From JBBAGC01 sp964491265 (GTDB lineage Bacteria > Spirochaetota > UBA4802 > UBA5550), in assembly GCA_964491265.1 (NCBI GenBank), contig CAZBFP010000022.1:1-64000 (forward strand): a stretch of DNA of 64,000 nt. Direction: 5' to 3'. The translations under genes and the position numbers were made by a program. Positions 25,279 to 33,671 of this stretch are shown here, piece by piece; the first letter of the stretch is position 1, and each line of letters begins with the position of its first letter. Under the pieces are notes generated by a model. It was not told where the DNA came from, searched no databases, and worked only from the letters and a program-made list of their open reading frames with translations.

Positions 25279-25571
25279 AAATAGAGTTTCATCCTCAGGC
25301 CATCCTCGAATTAGATAAAACCGTAGATTATTATGAAGAAATACAATCCGGTTTGGGTTTTAAGTTCATGAATGAAATTCAGATAGGAATTAATACAATA
25401 ACGAACTATCCTCACTCCTGGCAGAAAATGTCGGAATCAACTCGAAGGTACATTATCAGAAAATTCCCCTTTGGAATAATCTACATGTTTTATTCAGACA
25501 GAATCTACATTATAGCTATTATGCATCTTAGTCGAAAACCGGAATACTGGTCCTCAAGAAATCAACAGTAA
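25275..25571 (+). CDS. ParE/RelE-superfamily toxin
   Basis: 98 residues with the RelE/ParE fold signature: IEFHPQAILELDKTVDYYEE, FMNEIQIGINTITNYPHSWQ, then RRYIIRKFPFGIIYMF and IAIMHLSRKPEYW. It starts at a GTG overlapping the antitoxin stop. RelE-type proteins cut ribosome-bound mRNA and ParE-type ones block gyrase; sequence alone does not decide. HLSRKPEYW is frequent in ParE-like members. Confidence 0.87.
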   Translation: MKIEFHPQAILELDKTVDYYEEIQSGLGFKFMNEIQIGINTITNYPHSWQKMSESTRRYIIRKFPFGIIYMFYSDRIYIIAIMHLSRKPEYWSSRNQQ

Positions 25572-25586
25572 ATATCCTGCTCTTAT

Positions 25587-25619
25587 AAAAACTTAATGAA
25601 ACAAACTCTTGACTTTTCT
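25587..25619 (+). repeat. Duplicated promoter block, copy 2
   Basis: AAAAACTTAATGAAACAAAC followed by TCTTGACTTTTC, nearly the same as 24961-24993. It lies between the toxin stop and the lipoprotein gene and probably provides the -35 box of the latter. Confidence 0.7.
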
Positions 25620-25683
25620 GTCATAATCAATACTTTATATTAAACAAAAAAGTATATTCTAATCATTAAACATGGAGTATCAC

Positions 25684-26388
25684 ATGAAAAAATATCTTTT
25701 AGCAATTATAGCATTCGCATTCATTACAGGATGCACAACTTTACCCGGTCCGGTTCAGGAACAGTATCTTGCTGATAAAACAGAAAGCGACGCAGCCCGC
25801 CTTGAGCAGATTGAATCAAAAATCATTACAAAAAATAGAGAAAAGCAGGCTGCAGAAGAGAACCGTAAAGAGAATACACCTGACATTGAAAATACAAAGG
25901 AAGTATTAAATCTCATTACAAGAGAAAATAAGCTCTTTAAAGACCAGCTCGAACTATACACAAAATCAAAAGACGCAAGAAATATTGAATTAAAGAGACA
26001 ACAGCTTGAAGAAAATGAAGAGAAGCTGGAGAGGCAGAGGAGATTACTTAAGTATGAGGAATCGCAGAAAAGCCTCTATGATTCAGAAGCGGAACTGCGC
26101 AACAGGGAACTTGCAGTTCTTGTAGCAAAGCTTAATTTTGAAAAATCAAAAATTGCAGAAGCATACAGGGAAAAAACCGAACCGGCTGATGAAGATGAGA
26201 AGAAAGGTTTCTTCAGTTCCCTTTTCAAAAGAGATAAAGATGACAGATTCGGGTATAAAAAATATAGAACTCACCTTGAAAAAATGAAAAAAGAAGAGGA
26301 AAAATCTCTGCAGAAATATAACGAAGCAAAAGCAGCCTATGATGCTTCAAAAAAAGAGCTGAACGAGCCTGCTAAAGAGGAGAAATGA
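25684..26388 (+). CDS. Coiled-coil lipoprotein
   Basis: 234 residues from the ATG at 25684, chosen because GGAG at 25674-25677 has proper spacing; an ATG four codons earlier is also in frame. The lipoprotein signal ends in FITGC. The remainder is highly charged, rich in Glu, Lys and Gln, with long heptad-like stretches (LEENEEKLERQRRLLKYEES), so an extended coiled coil is expected. A patch DEDEKKGFFSSLFKRDKD interrupts it. The OmpA-domain gene starts one base after its stop. The two probably form an envelope scaffold unit spanning outer membrane to peptidoglycan. No family name recognised. Confidence 0.75.
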   Translation: MKKYLLAIIAFAFITGCTTLPGPVQEQYLADKTESDAARLEQIESKIITKNREKQAAEENRKENTPDIENTKEVLNLITRENKLFKDQLELYTKSKDARNIELKRQQLEENEEKLERQRRLLKYEESQKSLYDSEAELRNRELAVLVAKLNFEKSKIAEAYREKTEPADEDEKKGFFSSLFKRDKDDRFGYKKYRTHLEKMKKEEEKSLQKYNEAKAAYDASKKELNEPAKEEK

Positions 26389-26389
26389 T

Positions 26390-27415
26390 ATGGCCGGGAT
26401 AAAAAAAACTCTGATCATCCTTTCTTTATGCTTTATCCCTGTCGGGGCAATTGCTCAGCTTTTTTATACGCCGGGGGAGTATAATTCTCTAATGAACACA
26501 AAGGTGGCACTGGAGCTGGAACTGAGGAGCCTTAACAGGCAATACGCAAATGACAAAAAAAATCTTCAGAATACAATAAAAAGTCTTGAAGGGGATATAG
26601 CTAATCTGAATAGAGAAATAGAGCTTCTGGAGAAAAAGAATCAGGAAGAGAATGAACTGTACAGAAAAAAAATCAGCGAGCTGGAGAAGCGGACAGATAT
26701 TCTCAAAGAGCAGAGCGGAGAAACTGAACGCGAACTTATTGATGAAAACCGGAAACTTCAGGAGAGTTTTGACAATGAAATAAAAAAGCAGAGAGACCTT
26801 CTTGAGAATGAAAGGAACAGATTTCTCCAGGATACAATTAAACTGAAATCTGACTATGATAAAAGAATTACTTCTCTTGAGAAAGAAATAGAAAACTTAA
26901 ACAATGAATTATCTGAGCTGAAACAATTAACTGAAAAACAGAGGAAGGAACTCTCCAGAATGGAGAACCAGGCTCTTGAACTGGAGAAACAGCTTGAAGA
27001 TGAGATAAAAAAAGGCAATATAAGACTTACACGCTTCCATGACAGACTTGTTATCAATATTGATGATAAAATCAGTTTTGATTCCGGTCAGGCTGTGCTG
27101 AAGAAAAATGTGCTCCCCTCTCTTAAAAAAATAAGTAAAATCCTCTCCGATTTCCCTGAGTACAATATTATTGTTGAAGGCCATACTGATAATGTGCCGA
27201 TCAAAACACGAAGATTCCGGAACAACTGGCAGCTCTCAGTTGAAAGATCTCTGGTGGTACTGGAATACCTTCTTGAAAATACCGACCTTGACCCCAGGAG
27301 ATTAACTTCAGCAGGATACAGCGAGTACAGACCTGTGGTGCCCAATGACACAAAGGAGAACCGGGCTTTGAACAGAAGAGTTGATATTGTAGTAATACCG
27401 ATGCTTAAGAAGTAA
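26390..27415 (+). CDS. OmpA-family peptidoglycan-binding protein with long coiled coil
   Basis: 341 residues. The signal peptide is followed by about 180 residues of coiled coil (for example KSLEGDIANLNREIELLEKK). The OmpA/MotB C-terminal domain starts near 220: FDSGQAVLKKNVLPSLKKIS, VEGHTDNVPI with the binding Asp, NWQLSVERSLVVLEYLL, and NRRVDIVVIP with the binding Arg. It should anchor to peptidoglycan and project a coiled coil. It is co-transcribed with the coiled-coil lipoprotein. Repeat F3 begins two bases after its stop codon. Confidence 0.88.
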   Translation: MAGIKKTLIILSLCFIPVGAIAQLFYTPGEYNSLMNTKVALELELRSLNRQYANDKKNLQNTIKSLEGDIANLNREIELLEKKNQEENELYRKKISELEKRTDILKEQSGETERELIDENRKLQESFDNEIKKQRDLLENERNRFLQDTIKLKSDYDKRITSLEKEIENLNNELSELKQLTEKQRKELSRMENQALELEKQLEDEIKKGNIRLTRFHDRLVINIDDKISFDSGQAVLKKNVLPSLKKISKILSDFPEYNIIVEGHTDNVPIKTRRFRNNWQLSVERSLVVLEYLLENTDLDPRRLTSAGYSEYRPVVPNDTKENRALNRRVDIVVIPMLKK

Positions 27416-27417
27416 AG

Positions 27418-27719
27418 CTCATTCCGGATGTTTAGGCTACAAAGGGAGTACTTCTTTGCTTTTCCCCCTGTCCCCCAAAGGGGGCACGAGTAATCTATTA
27501 TCACTCTGAAAATATAATTATTACCACTTCGATAACTATTCTCTTTACATTGTTCCGCAATTAATTTGCAGCTCAACAATAAAACGGGTTTTTCAATACT
27601 TTGATTTATCAACTTGCTCAATTTTTTATTTTACGTGCCCCCTTTGGGGGACAGGGGGCTGACTCCAGAATATGCGGAAACAAATAATATTATTACTTTT
27701 CCCAAAAATCCGGAATGAG
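27418..27719. repeat. Repeat F3, copy 1 (302 bp, MITE-like)
   Basis: Terminal inverted repeats CTCATTCCGGAT and ATCCGGAATGAG bound the element. Inside, two blocks CCCCCTGTCCCCCAAAGGGG and its complement (near 27464 and 27636) face each other. A second copy in reverse orientation is at 38171-38440, similar over nearly its full length. There is no coding potential. Both copies start within a few bases of the stop codon of an OmpA-domain gene. Confidence 0.8.
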
Positions 27720-27740
27720 CCAGAAATAAAAATACTTTTT

Positions 27741-27766
27741 TATGCCCGCCGCCTTCGGCGGGCATA
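27741..27766. repeat. GC hairpin resembling the F1 core
   Basis: TATGCCCGCCG-CCTT-CGGCGGGCATA is a perfect 11-bp stem between convergent genes. It resembles the centre of F1 copies (GCCTTCGGCGG) but lacks the F1 arms. It may help terminate transcription, although no T-run follows. Confidence 0.5.
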
Positions 27767-27812
27767 ATGGATCATTCTTATCCCGAAATAGTCCAGGAAA
27801 AAGTACCGATCA

Positions 27813-30425
27813 TTAACTGCTTTTTACAATTGAAAGATAACCTGAAACAATAGACTGAAACTCTCTCATCCTGGAGTCTTTAATAATATGAATTTCCTGA
27901 TTTTTCCCGTCACCTTTAATGAGAAGAACCCCCTCATCCTTAAGACGATCAATTGAATTATTATAATTAACCATTGAAAGGGATTCGGAGCACTCAATCT
28001 CACCAAGATGATAAAGCTTAATCCCCTTTTTCCTCACATTAACAACAAAATCCTTTCTTGATTCTTCCGACTTATCGCTGTATTTATCTGCAGCGCTTAT
28101 AACTATATGCATCGATTCAATATAATCCTGCAGCATGCCGGCAAAGAACTTTACGCACTCTCTCTTCTCCTCATTTACAGATATCTCCTTTTGAGATGAA
28201 GAAACCATACCCCGTGATTCAAGATACCTGACTGTTTCATCATAAACAGCTTCACTATTATAAAGGGAATCATCGTAAACAAATTCCTTTGAAAAAATAT
28301 CCCTCACAAGCTCAAACCCGGCAATCACTTTACTTCTGCTAACCTTCCCTGAAGAACCGGCATTTAAAAGAGCGAGACAAATCATATTGATAGGGAGCGT
28401 AACATGAATCATGCTGTTCTTATAAAAATTAATTCTTGCGCGCTCATCATCATTAATAACATAAAGCTCGTCATCACGATTCTCTACCGCACCTGAATTG
28501 TCTACTTCAACCTTTGCAATTATCCTGTCGCTCATATAGGATTCAAAAACCGAATCTATAATCTCATCAATATTGCTTTCATCATACAATGGAGATGTGA
28601 GTTTAGCATTAATCTCTTTCATATAGGAGAGGAGCATCTCTACCCTTGACTTAATAATCTGCCTGGAAAAACCTCTTGTAGTTGTATAAAGTATAGCTGC
28701 AGTAACAACTGCAAAAGGTGTAATCATGACAGTTTTATTAATCTCTTTAACAATATGATAGCCCACCTCAGAAGTCATTTCATCAATATTTTTGATCTGC
28801 TTTTCTGAGTTAATCTTATCCCTGGCCTCACTTAATGTAAAGGGCTCATTAATAGCAAGGTAAACTGTGCCATATTTGCGTGAAATGAGCTTTCTGCTTT
28901 TTATAAATCCGGAAGTGGACTCCTTCTTCTTTTCACTCCCCTTGAGCTCCTTCTTATAGGAATTCTCCTCCAGGATACGGTCATAATTTACCGACATGGG
29001 AACAAATACCAGATCCTTATTGTATCCTTCATCAACAGATTCAATAAGATATTTGAGCATACCCATTTTAGGGGAAACTACCTTACCTGTTCTGGAACGT
29101 CCCCCTTCAATAAAAAATTCGATTGTATAGCCTTCGTTTATAAGAGTTTTAACATACTGCTTAAATACAGCAGCATAAAGATTAAGCCCCTTAAAGGTCC
29201 TTCTCATAAAAAAAGCTCCAGACCTTCTGAAAATTTTCCCCATGGGGAAAAATGTAAGATTAGAGCCTGCGAGAATATGAGGCGGCATAAACTTATTATG
29301 ATAGAAGAGACTTGAAATAATAATATAATCCATATGACTCTTATGGCTCGGGATTAAAATAAGGGGGCCCTTTTGTGAAGCCTCGCGAAGCCTTTTAAAA
29401 TCCTCTACATCATAATGCATGCCGTCGAATATTTTCCGGAAAAGATAATCATTAGTGGCCTTAAAAAATCTTATATATATAATTGAAAAATCTGCGGCAA
29501 TTTCCCTGTAATAGCTGTAGGCCTTTCTCCTGAGCTTCTTTTCAGAAATCCCCTTTTCACTGATTTCGTTCTGGATAGCATCAAGAACATTTTTATGATA
29601 AAGAACCCTTTCCATCATCTCCTGCTGGGTTTTTATCTGCGGCCCCAGTATACTTCTTTTTTCGTAATCATAGGTATCAAGAATTTTATTCCTTATACCT
29701 CTTGAAATATGTTTTAGATCATCAGTTGATGCTGAAGCCAGCTCCTCTTTTAAATTAACCGGTTTCCCTATACGCAAAAATGCAGGTGTTACACTCTTGA
29801 AAATTACAAAGAAACCTGACAAAAGGCCCCTGTCCCCCGTGGCGCTGGATCTGAGAATTGACCTGTTCCTTTCAGGGTTTCTGTTCCAGAAAATTACCTG
29901 GGGAAAAATATAAATCGGCTCATCCATACCTCTCTGCACTTCAAGAAGATACTCAATAGAATCACTCTTAATCTCCACATAGCGCCTTAAAAAAAGCTTC
30001 CTTGACAGCAGAGAAAGAGATATTGGTTTATCTGCCTGGAGTGTTCTTTCTATATATTCAACATTGGAAACAAAATCCTGGTCTTTTGATGTAAAATATT
30101 TTCTATACAGCACCACAATATTGAGAAAAAGGATTCTCAGCTTCTGATATGTATAAGGTATAAAACCGAGAGCCAGTTCAGGTACAGGGAAGTTATGTTT
30201 TTTCAGCAGATTAAAAAGAATAAAAAGCGACGTGGACTTTGACTGCATTGAGGCGTAGACAAACTTACCCTCCCCCCTGTATTCATTCATAATAAGGAGG
30301 CTCTCCTCATCAAGCTCGATTCTGCGAAGAAATATCCCTACAAGAAATCTGAAAAATCTGTAGGAATCTTTTTTTATAATACTGCTCTTTATAAAAGAGG
30401 AATATATTTCATGTTTCTCAATCAT
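27813..30425 (-). CDS. plsB: Glycerol-3-phosphate acyltransferase PlsB
   Basis: 870 residues, the large PlsB type. The N-terminal half matches the PlsB region with PIYIFPQVIFWNRNPERNRS and FLRIGKPVNLKEEL. The acyltransferase block has the H-x4-D motif at His361-Asp366 (SHKSHMDYI), FFIEGGRSRTGK near 425 with the phosphate-binding Gly-Arg, and VFVPMSVNYDRI. It transfers an acyl chain to sn-glycerol 3-phosphate as the first step of phospholipid synthesis at the inner membrane. A STAS gene is encoded 12 bases upstream in the same direction. Confidence 0.92.
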   Translation of the reverse strand: MIEKHEIYSSFIKSSIIKKDSYRFFRFLVGIFLRRIELDEESLLIMNEYRGEGKFVYASMQSKSTSLFILFNLLKKHNFPVPELALGFIPYTYQKLRILFLNIVVLYRKYFTSKDQDFVSNVEYIERTLQADKPISLSLLSRKLFLRRYVEIKSDSIEYLLEVQRGMDEPIYIFPQVIFWNRNPERNRSILRSSATGDRGLLSGFFVIFKSVTPAFLRIGKPVNLKEELASASTDDLKHISRGIRNKILDTYDYEKRSILGPQIKTQQEMMERVLYHKNVLDAIQNEISEKGISEKKLRRKAYSYYREIAADFSIIYIRFFKATNDYLFRKIFDGMHYDVEDFKRLREASQKGPLILIPSHKSHMDYIIISSLFYHNKFMPPHILAGSNLTFFPMGKIFRRSGAFFMRRTFKGLNLYAAVFKQYVKTLINEGYTIEFFIEGGRSRTGKVVSPKMGMLKYLIESVDEGYNKDLVFVPMSVNYDRILEENSYKKELKGSEKKKESTSGFIKSRKLISRKYGTVYLAINEPFTLSEARDKINSEKQIKNIDEMTSEVGYHIVKEINKTVMITPFAVVTAAILYTTTRGFSRQIIKSRVEMLLSYMKEINAKLTSPLYDESNIDEIIDSVFESYMSDRIIAKVEVDNSGAVENRDDELYVINDDERARINFYKNSMIHVTLPINMICLALLNAGSSGKVSRSKVIAGFELVRDIFSKEFVYDDSLYNSEAVYDETVRYLESRGMVSSSQKEISVNEEKRECVKFFAGMLQDYIESMHIVISAADKYSDKSEESRKDFVVNVRKKGIKLYHLGEIECSESLSMVNYNNSIDRLKDEGVLLIKGDGKNQEIHIIKDSRMREFQSIVSGYLSIVKSS

Positions 30426-30437
30426 CAGATACCGCCA

Positions 30438-30767
30438 TTAAAGTTCATTTTCATGCTTTACTGTTTCAAAAAGATCGCCAATACCGACCATATCAAAGAG
30501 TTTATAAATTTTGCTGCTGTTAACAATGAGAATACATTGGATGTTACGATCAATAAAATAGTTCCGTATATTTATCAGTTCCCCCAGACCAAAGCTGTTT
30601 AAATAGGTATATTCCCTTAAATCCAGAACAATTTTACCAGTCCCCTCTTTTACAAGCTCAGAGACATTTGATCCGAAAATACTGATCTCTTCACCTATAA
30701 GGAATCCGTCATCCCGGCTGAATTTGACTACAGGAATATTCTTAACATATTCATATTCGAAATCCAT
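30438..30767 (-). CDS. STAS-domain anti-sigma-factor antagonist
   Basis: 109 residues forming one STAS domain: VVKFSRDDGFLIGEEISIFG, GKIVLDLREYTYLNSFGLGE, then IYKLFDMVGIGDLF. The candidate phospho-site is the Ser in LNSFGLGEL, the position phosphorylated in SpoIIAA/RsbV. Its likely partner kinase is the RsbW-like protein encoded on the other side of the tRNA at 31094. Together they make a partner-switching module, split across two strands. Confidence 0.85.
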   Translation of the reverse strand: MDFEYEYVKNIPVVKFSRDDGFLIGEEISIFGSNVSELVKEGTGKIVLDLREYTYLNSFGLGELINIRNYFIDRNIQCILIVNSSKIYKLFDMVGIGDLFETVKHENEL

Positions 30768-30941
30768 TTTATATTCTCCAGTAACTCACAATTAAAATAA
30801 CCTCCATAAGGTGCAACTATTTTTTAACTCCCGAACCCTTTTGATTAAAATATAAAATACCATAATCTGAAGCACTTTTAAAGCTTTTTCAAAAAACAAT
30901 TGACTAATTTACGCGCCCCATTTCTGTTTAATTGTCTTAAT

Positions 30942-31015
30942 CGGGGTGTAGCGCAGCCCGGTAGCGCGCTTCGTTCGGGACGAAGAAGTCGGGAGTTCGA
31001 ATCTCCCCACCCCGA
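30942..31015 (+). tRNA. tRNA-Pro (anticodon CGG)
   Basis: The acceptor stem CGGGGTG pairs with CACCCCG at the 3' end. The anticodon arm is CTTCG-TTCGGGA-CGAAG with anticodon CGG. The T arm is GGGAG-TTCGAAT-CTCCC. The 3' CCA is not encoded (A-run follows), so it must be added by the CCA enzyme. 74 nucleotides including the discriminator A. Confidence 0.95.
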
Positions 31016-31093
31016 AAAATCTTCACAATAAGAAAAAAGTGCTTTTATTTTAAAGCTTAATAGCTTATTATAAAAGCATGATTACAATAGAAA

Positions 31094-31507
31094 ATGTTAG
31101 ATATGATAATATTTGAAAAGAAATTCCCCACATTAAAAGAGACCGGCCAGGAATTGATATATTCTATCATTAAAGAAATCGATTTCAATTCAGATAAGCT
31201 CCTTATAAACAATAATGAACTTCGCCTGATTCTTGATGAGGCTGTAAATAATGCCATGGAACATGGCAACCGGTGGGATCCTGAAAAAAAAATCAGCGTT
31301 AACATAAAAAAATCCCCCCAATGCATAAAGGTAACAATCTCTGACGAGGGTGAGGGATTCCAGTTCCCCCTTGAATCAGCTAAACCGGAACCATCTTTAA
31401 GTAAAAGAGGACGGGGGATTCGGATTATAAAGTACCTCTGTGCAGCGGAATGGCACAATAACGGCTCTGCGATTGATCTTCTTATCCCCATTGAATGTGC
31501 TCATTAA
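31094..31507 (+). CDS. RsbW/SpoIIAB-like anti-sigma factor serine kinase
   Basis: 137 residues of the GHKL ATPase fold. The N-box is LDEAVNNAMEHGNRW, the G1 box DEGEGFQFP and the G2 region KRGRGIRIIKYL. Such proteins bind a sigma factor or another partner and phosphorylate a STAS protein; the STAS protein at 30438 is the obvious partner. A second in-frame ATG lies three codons in, and neither has a strong ribosome site. The sigma-54 activator gene starts 30 bases downstream and may be co-transcribed. Confidence 0.82.
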   Translation: MLDMIIFEKKFPTLKETGQELIYSIIKEIDFNSDKLLINNNELRLILDEAVNNAMEHGNRWDPEKKISVNIKKSPQCIKVTISDEGEGFQFPLESAKPEPSLSKRGRGIRIIKYLCAAEWHNNGSAIDLLIPIECAH

Positions 31508-31537
31508 CAAAAATTATTAATTACCTGGAATTGCATA

Positions 31538-32863
31538 ATGCAATCTGAACAAACCGACATACTTGGCATCATTCTGGACAGCATTATTGACGGGGTCTTT
31601 ACAGTTGATACTGATTTCAGAATAACATCTATTAACAGGGCAGCAGAAAATATTATAGGGATAAAGAAAGATGATGCAATAGGAAAACATTGCTACGAAA
31701 TATTTCATGCCAATATCTGCAGCTACTCCTGCGCATTAAAAGAAACAATCGAAACCGGCAAACCCCTGATAAACAAAACAATTTATATATTAAAAGAGAC
31801 CGGTGAAAAAATACCTATAAGCATAAACACCGCTATTTTAAAAGACATTAAGGGAAATATAATCGGCGGGGTTGAAACATTCAGGGATATTACCGAAATT
31901 ACCAGCCTGAGGAAAACCATTGAGTCAGGCTTTACTTTTGAAGATATTGTAAGTAAAAACAGCCGCATGAGGGAAATCTTCAAAATTCTTCCTGATATTG
32001 CAGAAAGCGACAGCTCTGTTATTATAGAAGGGGGGAGCGGAACAGGGAAAGAGCTTGTAGCACATGCCATACATAATCTGAGCAGAAGAAACGGCAGAAA
32101 GCTTATACCGGTTAACTGTGCTGCAATTCCTGACAATCTGATAGAATCGGAACTTTTCGGATATAAATCAGGGGCTTTTACTGACGCTAAAAAAGACAAA
32201 CCGGGAAGGATTGAGCAGGCTGAAGGGGGGACACTATTTCTCGATGAGATAGGAGAACTCTCTATAAATGTACAGGCCAAGCTATTAAGATTTATTCAGG
32301 ATAAAACATATGAGCCCCTGGGAGGGATTAGACCGGTAAAAGCTGATGTAAGAATAGTTGCAGCAACAAACCGTAATCTGGAGGATGAAATAAAAAACGG
32401 TAATTTCAGGAAAGATCTTTTTTACAGGCTCAATGTTATGAAAATATCCCTCCCCTCTCTTTCAGAAAGGAAAGAGGATATACCCCTCCTTATTAAACAT
32501 TTTATCAGCATGTACAACATTCTTAAATCAAAAAATATTACAGGTATGACAGATGAAGCTATCGACATTCTGATAAACCACGATTTCCCCGGGAATATAA
32601 GAGAACTTGAAAATGTTATTGAGCACGCCTTTATCCTCTGCAAAGAGCACTACATTCACAAAAAACATCTCCCCCATTACCTGATAAAAGCTGATTTTGC
32701 GGCAGTTTCGGAAACTACTATAAAAAATATGGAGAAGGAACTGATATTAAATGTCCTTACAAAACATAAGTGGAATAGAAAAGAGACCGCCTCAACTCTG
32801 GGAATAGATAAATCAACTCTCTGGAGAAAGATGAAGCAGTACAGTATAAGAGAACCGGAGTAA
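31538..32863 (+). CDS. PAS-domain sigma-54-dependent transcriptional activator
   Basis: 441 residues. A PAS domain at about 8-125 (FTVDTDFRITSINRAAENII) carries cysteines (HCYEIFHANICSYSC) that could hold a redox cofactor. The AAA+ domain begins near 140: Walker A GGSGTGKE, the sigma-54 contact loop SGAFTDA, Walker B GGTLFLDEIGEL. A Fis-type helix-turn-helix ends the protein (RKETASTLGIDKSTLWRKMK). It lies directly before a sigma-54 promoter and an ORP-type operon. In Desulfovibrio a comparable activator (DVU2106) controls the orp genes. The Cys-rich PAS suggests redox or oxygen sensing. Confidence 0.92.
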   Translation: MQSEQTDILGIILDSIIDGVFTVDTDFRITSINRAAENIIGIKKDDAIGKHCYEIFHANICSYSCALKETIETGKPLINKTIYILKETGEKIPISINTAILKDIKGNIIGGVETFRDITEITSLRKTIESGFTFEDIVSKNSRMREIFKILPDIAESDSSVIIEGGSGTGKELVAHAIHNLSRRNGRKLIPVNCAAIPDNLIESELFGYKSGAFTDAKKDKPGRIEQAEGGTLFLDEIGELSINVQAKLLRFIQDKTYEPLGGIRPVKADVRIVAATNRNLEDEIKNGNFRKDLFYRLNVMKISLPSLSERKEDIPLLIKHFISMYNILKSKNITGMTDEAIDILINHDFPGNIRELENVIEHAFILCKEHYIHKKHLPHYLIKADFAAVSETTIKNMEKELILNVLTKHKWNRKETASTLGIDKSTLWRKMKQYSIREPE

Positions 32864-32908
32864 TTGCAAAAAGCAACCTCCTTGAGAAAAGCTGATTGCT
32901 TTTTGCAA
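32864..32908. promoter_or_regulatory. Paired upstream activator sites TTGC-N5-GCAA
   Basis: TTGCAAAAAGCAA at 32864-32876 and its exact complement TTGCTTTTTGCAA at 32896-32908. Each is itself a dyad TTGC-N5-GCAA, with centres 32 bp apart (three helical turns). They lie about 150-190 bp upstream of the sigma-54 promoter, the usual distance for enhancer sites. The pair could alternatively fold as a terminator of the activator gene, but no T-run follows. Confidence 0.65.
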
Positions 32909-33056
32909 CTATTCATATAATATAAGTTCTACTTTACTAAATCGAAAAAACCCCTTCCCCTCTCTGAGCTGCAATAAACCGGACAAAACCCTTTTTATGT
33001 TATTAAAACCAGCCAGGTACTAAAGAAATTTCCTGGGAATGCCCTCTTCATAAATC

Positions 33057-33071
33057 TGGCACAGTATGTGC
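33057..33071 (+). promoter_or_regulatory. Sigma-54 (-24/-12) promoter of the ORP-type operon
   Basis: TGGCAC-N5-GTGC, with GG and GC exactly ten bases apart, is close to the consensus TGGCAC-N5-TTGC. It lies 50 bases upstream of the first gene, whose TTG start at 33121 follows a TGGAGG ribosome site. The upstream gene encodes a sigma-54 activator. Confidence 0.8.
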
Positions 33072-33120
33072 ATATTTACTATGTATTGATCTTAAAAAAT
33101 TAAACAAGTGGAGGCCATAA

Positions 33121-33498
33121 TTGAAAATAGCAGTAACAGCTGCAGGTGAAACAATTGATTCAGGCATAGACCCGCGGTTCGGCAGAGCTTCAGGGTTTAT
33201 TATTTTCGATACATCTGACGGAAACTTCACCTATCTGGGGAACCAGGTGATGATGGAATCAGTTCAAGGCGCAGGTATTCAGACCGCGCGGAATGTAATA
33301 GATTCGGGAGCCAAAAAAGTAATTACAGGAAACGTTGGGCCAAAGGCATTTGCAACCCTTAATGCTGCGGGGATAGAAATTTATACAGGAGCTAACGGCA
33401 CAGTGAAAGACGCCCTTGAGGAATTGAAAAAAGGGACTCTGGGAAAAACAGAGTCTGCAAATGTTAGCGGGCACTGGCATGAAAAGGAGGCATTATGA
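33121..33498 (+). CDS. NifX/NifB-family (dinitrogenase Fe-Mo cofactor type) protein, ORP-like
   Basis: 125 residues with the ribonuclease-H-like fold of the NifX/NafY/ORP family: KIAVTAAGETIDSGIDPRFG, then IIFDTSDGNF, NVIDSGAKKVITGNVGPKAF and LNAAGIEIYTGANGTVKDAL. Members bind metal-sulfur clusters or assist their transfer; the Desulfovibrio orange protein holds a Mo-Cu cluster. It is the first gene behind the sigma-54 promoter. The C-terminal SGHWHEKEAL tail has two histidines. Function as an ORP component is inferred from context. Confidence 0.85.
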   Translation: MKIAVTAAGETIDSGIDPRFGRASGFIIFDTSDGNFTYLGNQVMMESVQGAGIQTARNVIDSGAKKVITGNVGPKAFATLNAAGIEIYTGANGTVKDALEELKKGTLGKTESANVSGHWHEKEAL

Positions 33499-33671
33499 AA
33501 AATCAGTATAAAACAATGAGAAACGGATACTGCAACAATTCCGGAAACGACGAAACAATACAGAACTCACAGGCAGAGAAAGAGGGAGGAAGAAACCGCT
33601 TTAGAAACTGTTCAGGTAATCCAGAAAAAAAAAATCCTCGATGCAAGAGAGCCGGGAAAAAATGGAAATAG
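33495..33671 (+). CDS. Small cysteine-containing protein of the ORP-type operon (58 residues)
   Basis: ATG at 33495 overlaps the previous stop by ATGA and follows a strong AAGGAGG ribosome site (33484-33490). The product begins MKNQYKTMRNGYCNNSG and ends NPRCKRAGKKWK; it is basic, rich in Asn, Gly and Lys, with three Cys and no recognised domain. The last 10 bases overlap the next gene. Similar small Gly/Cys-rich proteins often accompany NifX and ferredoxin-MinD genes, so a structural or metal-handling role is possible. A run of ten A's near 33625 could allow slippage. Confidence 0.7.
   Translation: MKNQYKTMRNGYCNNSGNDETIQNSQAEKEGGRNRFRNCSGNPEKKNPRCKRAGKKWK

Noticed and set aside
27088..27621. 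177-codon minus-strand frame across the OmpA-domain gene end and repeat F3
   Set aside because: Spans the antisense of a real gene and a non-coding repeat; the second F3 copy has no equivalent frame.
32864..32908. Interpretation of the TTGC-N5-GCAA pair as a rho-independent terminator
   Set aside because: The stem is AT-rich with a 19-base loop and no T-run follows; position relative to the sigma-54 promoter fits activator sites better, though this is not excluded.
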